NCBI RefSeq assembly: GCF_003633895.1
Contig: NZ_RBID01000017.1
Coordinates: forward strand, 98,507-162,506
DNA length: 64,000 nucleotides
Direction of reading: 5' to 3'
Origin: Vogesella indigofera
GTDB lineage: Bacteria; Pseudomonadota; Gammaproteobacteria; Burkholderiales; Chromobacteriaceae
The notes beneath the pieces were generated by a model, which saw only the letters and a program-made list of their open reading frames with translations, was not told the origin of the DNA and ran no database searches. The translations under genes were made by a program, and so were the position numbers. Below, in pieces: positions 1 through 9,027 of the stretch (positions are counted from its first letter, which is position 1; each line of letters starts with the position of its first letter).

Positions 1-725
1 AAAAGGAAATCACCATCGGCACCACCGTTGGCGACTTCGGCGACCAGGTGAAGCAGCAGATCAAGCCGCTGCTGGAAAAGCAGGGCTACAGCGTGAAGCT
101 GGTGGAATTCACCGACTACGTGCGCCCGAACCTGGCACTGCAGGAAGGCTCGCTGGACGTCAACGTGTTCCAGCACAAGCCTTACCTCGACAACTTCGCC
201 CGTGAAAACAAGCTGCAGCTGAAAGAAGTGTTCCAGGTGCCGACCGCACCGCTGGGCATCTACAGCGGCAAGCTGAAATCGCTGAAGGACGTGAAAGTCG
301 GCAGTACCCTGGCGGCACCGAACGATCCGTCCAACTTCGCCCGCGCGCTGGTGATGCTGAACGACCTGGGCTGGGTCAAGCTGAAGAAGGGCATCAACCC
401 GCTGACCGCGTCGGAAAAGGACATCGAAGTCAACGTCAAGAAGATCAAGATCGTACCGCTGGAAGCCGCGCAACTGCCGCGCTCGCGCGCCGATGTTGAC
501 TTCGCGGTGGTGAACGGCAACTACGCCGTCAGCTCCGGCATCAAGCTGACCGAAGCCGTGTATCAGGAAAAGAGCTACGCCTACGTCAACTGGGGCGTGG
601 TGCGCGCGGCTGACGCCGCCAAGCCATGGGCCAAGGACGTGATCGCCGCCTACAACTCGCCGGCGTTCCGCGCCTGGGCGAAGCAGAAGTACGCCGGCTA
701 CAAGTTCCCGGCCAACTGGAAGTAA
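1..725 (+). CDS. metQ: MetQ/NlpA-family methionine ABC transporter substrate-binding protein (5' truncated by window edge)
   Basis: The reading frame is open from the first bases, so the true start and signal or lipobox region lie outside the window. The visible chain begins KEITIGTTVGDFGDQVK, the mature N-terminus typical of NlpA lipoproteins, and continues through LVEFTDYVRPNLALQEG and DVNVFQHKPYLD to a C-terminal AWAKQKYAGYKFPANWK. In the family this periplasmic lipoprotein binds D- or L-methionine and delivers it to MetI/MetN. The transporter genes would be expected upstream. Two intrinsic terminators follow, so this is the last gene of its operon. Family assignment is firm; the ligand is inferred, since some paralogs bind other amino acids. 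Confidence 0.93.
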   Translation, partial: KEITIGTTVGDFGDQVKQQIKPLLEKQGYSVKLVEFTDYVRPNLALQEGSLDVNVFQHKPYLDNFARENKLQLKEVFQVPTAPLGIYSGKLKSLKDVKVGSTLAAPNDPSNFARALVMLNDLGWVKLKKGINPLTASEKDIEVNVKKIKIVPLEAAQLPRSRADVDFAVVNGNYAVSSGIKLTEAVYQEKSYAYVNWGVVRAADAAKPWAKDVIAAYNSPAFRAWAKQKYAGYKFPANWK

Positions 726-735
726 GCGTTTTATC

Positions 736-775
736 CGTACCGGCCTGCAAGACAGCAGCCGGTACGGCGGTTTTC
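736..775 (+). terminator. Terminator-like hairpin after metQ
   Basis: A perfect 10-bp inverted repeat, CCGTACCGGC (736-745) and GCCGGTACGG (758-767), has a 12-nt loop and is followed by a short T-run. It begins 11 bp after the stop codon. Confidence 0.7.
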
Positions 776-806
776 CTTGAAACACTCCTGGCATTCAAGG
801 CTGCTC

Positions 807-835
807 GGCGGATCCTGCGATCCGCCATTTTTTTT
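807..835 (+). terminator. Strong intrinsic terminator
   Basis: GGCGGATC (807-814), loop CTGC and GATCCGCC (819-826) are followed by an A and eight consecutive T. This is a second stop signal downstream of metQ and isolates it from the regulator gene that follows. Confidence 0.9.
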
Positions 836-1016
836 GTCTGCAGGGAATGCGTGCGCGGTTGGCTTGCTATTGGCCTTGCCGTATTGCCTGCCGGCGAGTG
901 TCACTAATTTGCGACGATGGCCGCCTGCCTCTCCGGCGCGCGATCGATAATCGTTGTTATGATCTCTGATTGATGTGATTATTTTCATTAAATCAAATTA
1001 TGAAAATAAATATTCA

Positions 1017-1913
1017 ATGATTGAACCTACATTGCATGACTCCCCCTTAATGCAGACGCTGCAACAGGCGTTGTCGTCTCTGTCTCCGGCCTTGCGCAAG
1101 GTTGCGGATTTCTTGCTGCGCCACCCGCTGCTGGCGGCGACGCATTCCATTGAGGAGCTGGCGCAGGCAACCGGTGTTTCTGCGGCAGCGGTCAACCGGC
1201 TGGCCAATAGCCTCGGTTATCAGGGGTTTGGCGGTCTCAAGGCGGAGTTGACCGCGGCTTTGCAAGAAGCCGTGTCGCCGGTAAGCAAACTGCGTCAACA
1301 GATCGGCATGCAGGCGGATGACCGGGTTTCCTTGTCTTCGCTGCTGTCTGCGACAGCATCCAATCTGGCATTTACTGCCGATCGCAGTGGCGCCTTGCAG
1401 TTTGAGCTGGCGGTAGCGCTGCTCGCCGCGGCGCGGCGGGTGTTCTGTCTTGGCTTTGGCAATAGTGCCTATCTTGCCGGACTGGCTGCGGCCAACCTGG
1501 CGCCTTTTTGCGATGCCCAGGCGATCAGCCTGGAAGGCGGTAATGAAAATGCCGCTTATCGCTTGGCGACAATCCGGCCAGAGGATGTACTGCTGGCGAT
1601 CAGCTTGCCACGCTATTCCCGGGATACGGTGCAGCTGGCGCGTTTTGCCGTCGATCGCGGGGCGACGCTGCTGGTGATCACCGACTCGCCGGCCTCGCCG
1701 CTGGCGGCGCTGAGTTCGCACGTGCTGTATGCGGTTGCCGACCATCCCGTACTGGCCGCGTCAGGTACTGCCGCACTGGCCCTGATCGAGTCGCTGGTGT
1801 CCGCGGTGATGGTGCAGAACAAGGAGGCGGTGCGTCTCAGTGCCGAGCTGTCGGAAAGCATGCTGCAATACCTGTACTGGAATGATTCTGCCCAACCGCC
1901 GAAACGCGGTTGA
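1017..1913 (+). CDS. RpiR/MurR-family transcriptional regulator (HTH plus SIS domain)
   Basis: The product is a 298-residue DNA-binding regulator. The N-terminal HTH_6 domain is recognisable from SLSPALRKVADFLLRHP and ATGVSAAAVNRLANSLGYQGF (residues about 20-75). The C-terminal half is a SIS phosphosugar-binding fold with RRVFCLGFGNSAYLAGLAA and later ISLPRYSRDTVQLARFAVDRGA. In the family the SIS domain senses a phosphorylated sugar or similar ligand and the HTH controls nearby catabolic genes. No sugar gene adjoins it, so its target is unknown. ATG 1017 is chosen; a GTG at 975 is also in frame but adds a residue stretch without family character. The upstream sequence is very AT-rich and no clear Shine-Dalgarno is seen. 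Confidence 0.88.
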   Translation: MIEPTLHDSPLMQTLQQALSSLSPALRKVADFLLRHPLLAATHSIEELAQATGVSAAAVNRLANSLGYQGFGGLKAELTAALQEAVSPVSKLRQQIGMQADDRVSLSSLLSATASNLAFTADRSGALQFELAVALLAAARRVFCLGFGNSAYLAGLAAANLAPFCDAQAISLEGGNENAAYRLATIRPEDVLLAISLPRYSRDTVQLARFAVDRGATLLVITDSPASPLAALSSHVLYAVADHPVLAASGTAALALIESLVSAVMVQNKEAVRLSAELSESMLQYLYWNDSAQPPKRG

Positions 1914-2171
1914 GCGAATGCGCCTGCTGTAAAGGGCAGTGGGCGTGACTGCACCGTCCGGCTAGATCCGGCGGGCAAACAAAAAGCCGCGGCTTGTCCG
2001 CAGCCACAAAGCACTTTTATCAACAAGAGAAACAGGAGCTTCGTTCATCCCGCCTGGCCCTGATCCGTGTTGCCGCCTGCTGCTGCATCCGGCAGACGTA
2101 CTGCGTGTGCGTCGGTCTGGCAGGCTGTTGCCCGGTCCTCGGCTGGGGCGGGTGGCAGCTCAGGAGAAATG

Positions 2172-3944
2172 ATGAAACAGCACACTATCAAGATGGGCGG
2201 CCTGCTGGCTGCGCTGGCACTGGCTTGGCCGCTAGCGCCGGTGCCGGCGCAGGCAGAGGGGCATCTGCTGGCCGTCGGGGGCATGCTGCGCGCAAGTAAC
2301 CAGCCTGTGTACCAAAAATTCATCGAACTGGCCGGCGGTGTGAGCAATGCCCGTATTGCCATCATGCCCACTGCCAGTGGCAGCCAGAGTTCGAGCAAGC
2401 GTTTTCGTGGCGAGCTGATCGCGCTGGGGGTACCGGAGGCCAATATCAGCATCGTCAATATTGATCGCAAAAACTATCAGGACACCATGAACGACCCCGA
2501 CACGGTGAAGCCGCTGACCCTGGCCAGTGCCGTGTGGTTCGTTGGCGGCGATCAGGCCCGGATTGCTCGTGCCCTGTACAACGGGGATGGCTCGCCATCG
2601 CTGGCCTTTCAGGCGATTCGTGCACTGAAAGAGCGGGGAGGGGTTGTTGGCGGTAGCAGTGCCGGTGCCAGCATTCAGGGTGTGTGGATGCCGACGGCCT
2701 ATGGTGTGGTCATGGATACGCTGGATTTCGGCGTGGCTGCGCGTGGCAATATGCGTGGCACGGCGGTGCTGAAGGGAAGCGGCCTGTTTGATGGTGTGAT
2801 TGATCAGCACCTGGACAAGCTGGAGGAGACCACCTCCGGCCGGGCGCTGCGCATGGCGAGCTATCTCACCAGCCGCAACCTGAAGCGGGGTTATGGTCTG
2901 GATACCAATACGGCGATGTGGATCAAGCCAGATGGCACCATTGAGGTGCTGGGCGAGGGCTATGTCACGGTGATGGATGTCTCGTCGGCCAGCAACCGCT
3001 TTGGCATCTATGGTAGTGAAATCCGTAATGTCCGGCTGGCGATGCTGGGCAGCGGTGACCGTTACGACCCGGCACGTGATGTCATTGTCCCTGATCCGGG
3101 CAAAGTAGCGATCAAGGCCGGTGACGAGTATCTGAACGGCAATGCGCTGATCCCGGACCTGTCTGCCGTCAACAGCGTCGGCCGCGCCGTGATCTATGGT
3201 TTGGCCGACAACAAGGCCAGGCAGCAGCAAGGTTTGCTGACACGCTACAACCCGGCCAATGGCTATCACTATGGTTATCGCGTCAATTTCAGCAAGGGCG
3301 AGTCGTTTGCGGCTTGGAGCCGTTTTGTCGATTCGCTGACCAATTACACGGTGCGCGATGTGCGCATGGATATCGAGCCGGTGGATGCGATGCTGGGTCA
3401 TCCGTCGCGCACATTGCCTGTCGATATTGGCCGCAGCAAGCAGCAGCAGGCGATTGCCGCGGTCGTGTTCCGCGGCCTGATGACGACCGATGCTCAGCGT
3501 CGTTTCGAGCCGCAGCGTGCCATTACCCGCGCCGAGCTTGCCAATGCGCTGCAGATGACGCTCAACGGCGAGCTGAAGGCGGCGGAAAAGCCGTTGCTGT
3601 CGGATGTTGCTGGCGATCACCCTTTGCGCGAACAGATTGAGATCGTGGTGAGCAATGGCTGGATGAGCGGTTATGACCGCTTCTGGCCGCGGCAGGCGGT
3701 GACCCGTGAAGAGTTTGCGCTGGCGGTAAAACGGCTGGCGGAGGTTTTCCAGCAGCGTTCGCTGGCGCAACGTGCCACATTGCTTGATGCTGCCCAACTG
3801 GGTAAGGGCTACGATGAGGCTGCGGAGCTGGTGGTGGGCGAAGGGTTGCTTGCGGCGCCAGGCGGGCATTTCAATGGCAAGGCGCCCGTGATGCGCGAAG
3901 AGGTGGCGCGCGTGCTGGCCCAGGTGACCGGAATCGCCTCCTGA
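2172..3944 (+). CDS. Secreted cyanophycinase-like serine peptidase (S51) with C-terminal SLH-like repeats
   Basis: Preceded by AGGAG. ATG 2172 has better spacing than ATG 2169. Residues 1-30 form a signal peptide (GLLAALALAWPLAPVPAQA). The S51 core includes WFVGGDQARIARAL and the nucleophile motif GGSSAGA, with Ser163 the likely catalytic residue. In the family, cyanophycinases hydrolyse multi-L-arginyl-poly-aspartate to beta-Asp-Arg dipeptides. From about residue 420 to 590 there are SLH-like units (AVVFRGLMTTDAQRRFEPQ, RAITRAELANAL, GWMSGYDRFWPRQAVTREEFA), which suggests attachment to the cell envelope. At 590 residues it is about twice the length of intracellular CphB. No cyanophycin synthetase is nearby, so scavenging of external polymer is inferred. 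Confidence 0.85.
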   Translation: MKQHTIKMGGLLAALALAWPLAPVPAQAEGHLLAVGGMLRASNQPVYQKFIELAGGVSNARIAIMPTASGSQSSSKRFRGELIALGVPEANISIVNIDRKNYQDTMNDPDTVKPLTLASAVWFVGGDQARIARALYNGDGSPSLAFQAIRALKERGGVVGGSSAGASIQGVWMPTAYGVVMDTLDFGVAARGNMRGTAVLKGSGLFDGVIDQHLDKLEETTSGRALRMASYLTSRNLKRGYGLDTNTAMWIKPDGTIEVLGEGYVTVMDVSSASNRFGIYGSEIRNVRLAMLGSGDRYDPARDVIVPDPGKVAIKAGDEYLNGNALIPDLSAVNSVGRAVIYGLADNKARQQQGLLTRYNPANGYHYGYRVNFSKGESFAAWSRFVDSLTNYTVRDVRMDIEPVDAMLGHPSRTLPVDIGRSKQQQAIAAVVFRGLMTTDAQRRFEPQRAITRAELANALQMTLNGELKAAEKPLLSDVAGDHPLREQIEIVVSNGWMSGYDRFWPRQAVTREEFALAVKRLAEVFQQRSLAQRATLLDAAQLGKGYDEAAELVVGEGLLAAPGGHFNGKAPVMREEVARVLAQVTGIAS

Positions 3945-3985
3945 GTGCAGGCGGCCGGCATGGCTGCATTCACGCTGACAAAATG

Positions 3986-4021
3986 ACAGCCCCTAGCGGG
4001 ATAAGCGGCAGGGGCTGTTTA
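3986..4021. terminator. Convergent terminator between the cyanophycinase gene and gltX
   Basis: ACAGCCCCT (3986-3994) and AGGGGCTGT (4010-4018) form a 9-bp stem with a 15-nt loop. TTT follows on the plus strand, and a T-rich stretch (TCATTTTGTC) follows on the minus strand, so it can serve both converging genes. Confidence 0.75.
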
Positions 4022-4075
4022 CATGCAGCAAGCCGGAGTGCTGCGTGTCAGGCGGCATGCTACGGCTTTGCGGGC

Positions 4076-5461
4076 TTAGCCGCGCATGCGGCGCAGCACC
4101 TCGTCCTTGCCGATCAGCGCCAGCACCGCATCCACCGATGGTGTCTGCGCGGTGCCGCAGACCAGCACGCGCAGCGGCATGCCCAGCTGGCCCATCTTGA
4201 TGCCTTCGTCGGCGCAGAACGGCTTGAACAGCTCGTGGATGCTCTCCGCCGTCCAGCTGTCCAGCGCGGCCAGACGTTCGGCAAAGCGCAGCATGCGCGC
4301 GTGGCTGTCGGCGGACAGGTGTTTTTCCACGTCGGCGGCGGCAGGCGTGCGCTTGGCGTAGAAGTAGTCCACTTCCACGGCCAGCGCGTTGAGGTCCTGC
4401 ACCCGTTCCTTCACCAGCGCGATCACGTCAGCCAGTGCCGGGCCGCTGGTAGTGTCAACGTTGGCCGCAGCCAGACGACCGGCGATCAGCTCGGCCAGGC
4501 GCGTGTTGTCGGCGGCCTTGATGTACTGCGCGTTCAGCCACAGGAATTTCTCGTGGTTGAAACGGCTCGGCGAACCGCTGACCGCTTCCAGCGTGAACCA
4601 CTCCACGAACTGCGCCATGTCGAACAGCTCGTCGTCGCCGTGACCCCAGCCCAGGCGCGCCAGGTAGTTCAGCAGCGCTTCCGGCAGGATGCCCTTGTCG
4701 GCGTAATCCACCACGCTCACCGCGTCGCGGCGCTTGGACATCTTCTGACCGTCCTCGTTGAGGATCATCGGCAGGTGGCCGTACACCGGCAGCGGCGCGT
4801 TCAGTGCCTTGAGGATGTTGATCTGGCGCGGGGTGTTGTTGACGTGGTCGTCGCCGCGGATCACGTGGGTGATGTTCATGTCCCAGTCGTCGACCACCAC
4901 GCAGAAGTTGTAGGTCGGGCTGCCGTCCGGGCGGGCGATGATCAGGTCGTCCAGCTCGGTGTTGGCGAACTCGATACGGCCCTTGACCGCGTCATCCCAC
5001 GCCACCACGCCATCCAGCGGGTTCTTGAAGCGGATCACCGGCTGCACGCCGGCCGGTGGCGGCGGCAGTGTCTTGCCGGCTTCCGGGCGCCAGCGGCGGT
5101 CGTAGCGCGGCTTCTCGCCGTTGGCTTCCTGCTGCGCACGCAGCGCTTCCAGCTCTTCCTTGCTGCAGTAGCACGGGTAGGCATGGCCGGCGGCGAGCAG
5201 TTGCTGGATCACTTCCTTGTAACGGTCAAAGCGCTGCGTCTGGTAGAACGGGCCTTCGTCGTAGTCGAGGCCGACCCAGTGCATGCCGTCGAGGATGGCT
5301 TTTACCGATTCCGGCGTCGAGCGTTCCAGGTCGGTGTCTTCGATGCGCAGCACGAAGGTGCCGCCGTTTTTGCGGGCAAACGCCCAGGAGAACAGCGCGG
5401 TGCGGACACCGCCGATGTGCAGGAAGCCGGTCGGGCTGGGGGCAAAGCGAGTGCGGATCAT
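4076..5461 (-). CDS. gltX: Glutamate--tRNA ligase
   Basis: A 461-residue class I synthetase that charges tRNA(Glu) with glutamate in the cytoplasm. The start [19 protein letters not shown] places the HIGH-type motif (HIGG) near residue 15. The KMSKS-type loop is [12 protein letters not shown] and the glutamate-binding [11 protein letters not shown] is present. Length matches family members (about 465). The frame stays open far upstream through the two tRNA genes, but ATG 5461 is the conserved start. A sigma-70-like promoter lies just upstream. The adjoining tRNA-Glu gene on the same strand is a substrate of this enzyme. The short paralog gluQ lies at 53.9 kb. Confidence 0.98.
   Translation of the reverse strand: MIRTRFAPSPTGFLHIGGVRTALFSWAFARKNGGTFVLRIEDTDLERSTPESVKAILDGMHWVGLDYDEGPFYQTQRFDRYKEVIQQLLAAGHAYPCYCSKEELEALRAQQEANGEKPRYDRRWRPEAGKTLPPPPAGVQPVIRFKNPLDGVVAWDDAVKGRIEFANTELDDLIIARPDGSPTYNFCVVVDDWDMNITHVIRGDDHVNNTPRQINILKALNAPLPVYGHLPMILNEDGQKMSKRRDAVSVVDYADKGILPEALLNYLARLGWGHGDDELFDMAQFVEWFTLEAVSGSPSRFNHEKFLWLNAQYIKAADNTRLAELIAGRLAAANVDTTSGPALADVIALVKERVQDLNALAVEVDYFYAKRTPAAADVEKHLSADSHARMLRFAERLAALDSWTAESIHELFKPFCADEGIKMGQLGMPLRVLVCGTAQTPSVDAVLALIGKDEVLRRMRG
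4456..4469 (-). repeat. Copy of the 14-mer TGCGGCCAACSTTG, inside gltX
   Basis: Exact match with S = G, on the minus strand within the gltX coding sequence. Confidence 0.85.
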
Positions 5462-5493
5462 GTCGGATGGCCAGCGAAAACGAGAAAGGGCGT

Positions 5494-5523
5494 ATTGTAC
5501 GCTGCCGGCAAAATGACGGGCAA
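5494..5523 (-). promoter_or_regulatory. Sigma-70-type promoter of gltX
   Basis: On the minus strand TTGCCC (5523-5518) and TACAAT (5499-5494) are separated by 18 bp. They lie about 35 bp upstream of the gltX ATG. Confidence 0.65.
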
Positions 5524-5586
5524 ACCATCGCCACCGCCGATGCCATTTTTGCGGCGTGCGCCTGATCCGGCGCGCTGGCGGCAGGC

Positions 5587-5605
5587 TGCGGCCAACGTTG
5601 GCCGC
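5587..5605. repeat. Palindromic double copy of the TGCGGCCAACSTTG repeat
   Basis: Positions 5588-5605 form an 18-bp perfect palindrome centred on AACGTT, so two copies of the motif core overlap head to head. It lies between the gltX promoter and the tRNA-Glu terminator. Confidence 0.88.
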
Positions 5606-5611
5606 CAATGC

Positions 5612-5643
5612 AAAAAGCCCGTTACCGAAGTAACGGGCTTTTC
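5612..5643 (-). terminator. Terminator of the tRNA-Ala/tRNA-Glu transcript
   Basis: On the minus strand AGCCCGTTAC, tetraloop TTCG and GTAACGGGCT are followed by five T. The stem is extended by flanking A-T pairs. It begins just downstream of the tRNA-Glu 3' end. Confidence 0.93.
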
Positions 5644-5649
5644 CTGTTC

Positions 5650-5724
5650 TGGCGTCCCCACGGGGAATCGAACCCCGGCCGCCGCCGTGAAAGGGCAGTG
5701 TTCTAACCGCTAAACTATAGGGAC
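5650..5724 (-). tRNA. tRNA-Glu (anticodon TTC)
   Basis: The reverse complement begins GTCCCTATAGTTTAGCGG and ends in an encoded CCA. The anticodon arm is CTGCC-CTTTCAC-GGCGG with anticodon TTC, and the T-loop is TTCGATTC. It is 75 nt long including CCA. It is the second gene of a two-tRNA transcript. Confidence 0.98.
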
Positions 5725-5729
5725 TGAAG

Positions 5730-5805
<76 letters not shown>

Positions 5806-5846
5806 ACTGGCTTCGTGTCACAGTGCTGCATCACGAATTGGCGTGC

Positions 5847-5875
5847 ACTTTAACGTCTGGTTTTGAGCAAGTCAA
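5847..5875 (-). promoter_or_regulatory. Promoter of the tRNA-Ala/tRNA-Glu operon
   Basis: On the minus strand TTGACT (5875-5870) and TAAAGT (5852-5847) have a 17-bp spacer, about 42 bp before the tRNA-Ala 5' end. Confidence 0.8.
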
Positions 5876-6948
5876 GCCTGTTTTTAAAAAAATATGCGCT
5901 TTTGGCATGTTTTAAATGGCAGCTTATTGATTTTAATGCTGTTATTGATTTTTGCATTGCGGCGCGCCGATTGGTAATGACCGCGCCATCGGGCTTTGCG
6001 CGCGGTTGCCGGCGGCGAAAGCGTGCAAAAGGTGGCCGATCGTTAAATTGTGGCCGCTTTGCCGCCGGCGCCGATGTTTCGCTGCCATCCCGCCAGCGGC
6101 GCGCTTGCTGCTGGCACGGTTGCTGCGCTTGCTGCTTATCTCGTGGTGCGCCTTGCGCGATGACCCTGTCGCGTGCTGGCAGTGCTGGCTACATCTTGGT
6201 TCATTCTCCGTTTTCATCCTCCTGTTGCGCTGTTTGTGCTGCTGCCGGTGCGGCTTTTTGCCGTGCCGGCGGCCAACGCTAGCGCTGTGCTTTGGCGCCG
6301 CGTTGGCGGGTGATTTGCGCCCGGTTTTCAGCGCAACCAGCCGTTCGAACGGGATAAAGATGAGTGGAATGACCCGTTGCAAAATTTCCAAAGATATTGC
6401 CGGTAAAGCTGTCATTTATCTGATTGATGAAATGATGTTTGTCTAATTAAAACAAAGACATATATCTTGCGTGCTATTTTTTGAATCGGCCGAAAAACGG
6501 GGCGGTAACTCCTCAGCAACTATGTATAGTAGCGACGTCATCCGATAGGTTCGGACGTGGAATCACGGTGTCAGCCTTGTGGCCAGACTATGTGAACTGA
6601 CTTGACTGTTTGTATCTGACATCCTTCGGCTATTGATTTTAATAGTGGCTGTTGCAAGTAAAACAACAAGTGTCAGCAAGACGAATGGCCGGCGCCAGCG
6701 CTTGCCGACGGGATGCCAAAAAGGGGGCGCGTCCTGTTGTGCGGGTGGCTGGTGTCATCGAGACAGCACGCCGGACCTATCGGCGGATACGAAGCAAGGC
6801 TTGGTTGTGGCGTGTTGCCTGCGGCCGGGAGCGGACACGATGTGGTGTCGCTTCCGGCTGCTGCCGCCACACAGGAAAAGGGTATTGCCGGATCGGGCAG
6901 GGCGCTGAGCGCCGCCGGCCGGCAGCCCGGGTTACACGAAAGGAAATT
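5876..6948. other. Long stretch without a recognisable gene (about 1.07 kb)
   Basis: No convincing CDS is seen. Two overlapping opposite-strand frames (5952-6446 plus and 5942-6415 minus) have compositions (Cys/Arg- or His/Arg/Lys-rich) typical of antisense artefacts. The base composition swings between AT-rich ends (5876-5950, 6400-6480) and a GC-rich middle. The 13-mer TATTGATTTTAAT occurs at 5925-5937 and again at 6631-6643. A one-mismatch copy of the window-wide repeat lies at 6269-6280. The last 300 bp may be the leader of the following peptidase gene. No riboswitch consensus was recognised. Confidence 0.5.
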
Positions 6949-8958
6949 ATGTCTATTGCAGCAGCGCCAGTTTGGCCGCGCCTGATGGCCCGCACCGGCA
7001 CCATGTTGTCACTTGTCTTGACCCTGTTTGCCGCCCCCGGCATGGCCCAGAGCAGCAAGGCCCTGCCGCAGAACCAGGGCACCGCGACGGCAGCGGCTGC
7101 AGTGGAGCGCGAGGGTGAGCTGGAGGTGATCCACGTTCACTACTTCGACAAGACCACCGGCAACCGCTACTACCTGAAAACGGAAGAGGGCCGTGTCGAG
7201 CTGAAGTTCAAGGGCAAGGGCCCGCGCCAGCCGAGCGGCACCAAGGTGCGGGTGAAGGGTTCGCTCAGCAACAATGTGCTGGCGCTGGACAGCACCGGCA
7301 GCACCAGCTACCAGGTGCTGGCACTGGCCGCACCGAATACCTTTGGCGAGCAGAAAACCGCGGTGCTGCTGGTCAACTTCCAGGACAACCAGACGCAGCC
7401 GTATACCGCGAGCCAGGCCAACACCACCGTGTTTGGCAGCAGCAGCGATTTCATCAAGGAAAACTCGTCGCAGCAGACCTGGCTGAACGGCAATGTCTTC
7501 GGCTGGCTGACGCTGCCGATCAACCAGACCTGCAGCCCGGACAACGTGGCCGCCTACGCCAACCAGGCCGCCAAGACCGCCGGCATCGACCTGACGCAGT
7601 ATCCGCGCCGTATCTACGTGATGCCGAAAAACACTGCCTGCACCTGGTCCGGCATGGGCACCGTCGGCGGTTCGCCGTCGTCGTCGTGGCTGAACGGCGC
7701 GCTGTATCGCGGGGTGGTCACGCACGAGATGGGGCACAACTTCGGCCTGTGGCACTCGCACTCGCTGGATTGCGGCGCGACCACGCTGGGCAGCAGCTGC
7801 AGCCGCAGCGAGTACGGCGATGCCTTCGACACCATGGGCAATGGCGGCGTGCACTACAACGCGTTCCAGAAAGAGCGCCTGGGCTGGCTGAATTACAACC
7901 TGTCGCCCGCCATCGCCACCGTGGAAAGCGGTAGCACCACCGTTACGCTGACGCCGTACGCGGCCGCCGGTAATGGCATCAAGGCCGTGAAGGTGCTGAA
8001 GGGCGTGGACGCCACGACCGGACAGAAGAGCTGGTATTACGTCGAATTCCGCCAGCCACTTGGCTTCGACAGCGACATCTCGCGCTTCCCGCAGGCGGTC
8101 AATGGCGTGCTGGTGCGCACCGGTACCGACAACAGCGGTGACACCAGCGACCTGCTCGACCTGACGCCGAACAGCTCGGCCACCGATGACATCAGCGATT
8201 CGCCGCTGGCGGTGGGCAAGACCTTCACCGATAGCGGCAGCGGGGTGAGCATTTCGCTGCTGTCGCTGAGCAGCAGCGGTGCCACGGTGAGTGTGGCGAC
8301 CGGCGGGCAAACGCCGGTGCAGCCGGTGTGCACCCGTGGCAATCCGAGTGTGGCATTGACGCCGGGGCAAAGCCCGTCGCTGGCTGCCGGCACGGCGGCA
8401 AGCTTCAGCCTGAGCGTGACCAATACCGATTCCAGCGCCTGCAGCAGTTCGCAGTTCAGCCTGGCGGCCACGGTGCCGGCCGGCTGGAGCAGCCTGCCGC
8501 TGTCGACGCTGACCCTGGCGCCGGGTGCCAGCACCAGCACCACCCTGAGTGTGACGTCGGCAACGACCGCGGCAGCCGGTTCCTACGGCTTCAGCGTCGT
8601 TGCGGCCAACGTTGGCAGCACGAGCTACCGTGCCACGGCCAGCGCCACGTATGTGGTGGCCAGCAGCACGACCAGCACCAGCAACAAGCCGCCGGTGGCG
8701 GTCAATGACAGCGGCGCGACCAGGGTCGGCACTGCCGTCAGGATGGTGGTGCTGGGCAATGACTACGATCCGGAAGGCAAGCCGCTGCAGGTGAAGACCG
8801 TGGGCGTGCCGGCGCGTGGCAAGGCGGTGCTCAATAGCGACGGCAGCATCACCTACACCCCGAACGGCAAGTTCAAGGGCAGCGACAGCTTCAGCTACAG
8901 CATCAGCGACGGCGCCGCCAGCGCCAGCGCGGTGGTGTCGGTACAGGTTGCCAGATAA
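6949..8958 (+). CDS. Secreted M11 (gametolysin-like) zinc metallopeptidase with C-terminal Ig-like domains
   Basis: ATG 6949 follows AAAGGAA; the frame is open further upstream but encodes Arg/Cys-rich sequence without family character. Residues 1-34 are an export signal ending PGMAQ. A metzincin site HEMGHNFGLWH (His259, Glu260, His263, His269) binds zinc, followed by a Met-turn at FDTMGNG. A NEW3-like domain spans about 455-570 and a cadherin-like Big_9 domain (PPVAVNDSGATRVGT, PNGKFKGSDSFSYSISDG) about 580-669. Family members cleave extracellular proteins or glycoproteins. It lies near a type II-like secretion cluster that could export it. The exact substrate is unknown. Confidence 0.88.
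   Translation: MSIAAAPVWPRLMARTGTMLSLVLTLFAAPGMAQSSKALPQNQGTATAAAAVEREGELEVIHVHYFDKTTGNRYYLKTEEGRVELKFKGKGPRQPSGTKVRVKGSLSNNVLALDSTGSTSYQVLALAAPNTFGEQKTAVLLVNFQDNQTQPYTASQANTTVFGSSSDFIKENSSQQTWLNGNVFGWLTLPINQTCSPDNVAAYANQAAKTAGIDLTQYPRRIYVMPKNTACTWSGMGTVGGSPSSSWLNGALYRGVVTHEMGHNFGLWHSHSLDCGATTLGSSCSRSEYGDAFDTMGNGGVHYNAFQKERLGWLNYNLSPAIATVESGSTTVTLTPYAAAGNGIKAVKVLKGVDATTGQKSWYYVEFRQPLGFDSDISRFPQAVNGVLVRTGTDNSGDTSDLLDLTPNSSATDDISDSPLAVGKTFTDSGSGVSISLLSLSSSGATVSVATGGQTPVQPVCTRGNPSVALTPGQSPSLAAGTAASFSLSVTNTDSSACSSSQFSLAATVPAGWSSLPLSTLTLAPGASTSTTLSVTSATTAAAGSYGFSVVAANVGSTSYRATASATYVVASSTTSTSNKPPVAVNDSGATRVGTAVRMVVLGNDYDPEGKPLQVKTVGVPARGKAVLNSDGSITYTPNGKFKGSDSFSYSISDGAASASAVVSVQVAR
8601..8614 (+). 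repeat. Copy of TGCGGCCAACSTTG inside the peptidase gene
   Basis: Exact match with S = G, encoding part of VVAANVGS in the NEW3-like domain. Confidence 0.85.
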
Positions 8959-8981
8959 GGCGGCACCGTCTTATCGCCAAC

Positions 8982-9011
8982 AAAAAGCCCGGCTTGCGCC
9001 GGGCTTTTTTT
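8982..9011. terminator. Bidirectional terminator between two convergent genes
   Basis: AAAAAGCCCGGC, loop TTGC and GCCGGGCTTTTT are followed by further T. It has A- and T-runs on both sides and serves the peptidase (plus) and the SpaA-like gene (minus). Confidence 0.93.
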
Positions 9012-9027
9012 GATACGCCAGTCTGGT

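Noticed and set aside
2232-3869. 545-codon minus-strand frame opposite the cyanophycinase
   Set aside because: Shadow frame; the plus strand has the catalytic motif and signal peptide.
5942-6446. Two overlapping opposite-strand frames of about 160 codons
   Set aside because: Neither shows a domain, signal or good start; the amino acid composition suggests chance frames.
6652-6948. 99-codon N-terminal extension of the M11 peptidase
   Set aside because: Arg/Cys-rich without domain character, and it would bury the signal peptide; ATG 6949 has AAAGGAA upstream.
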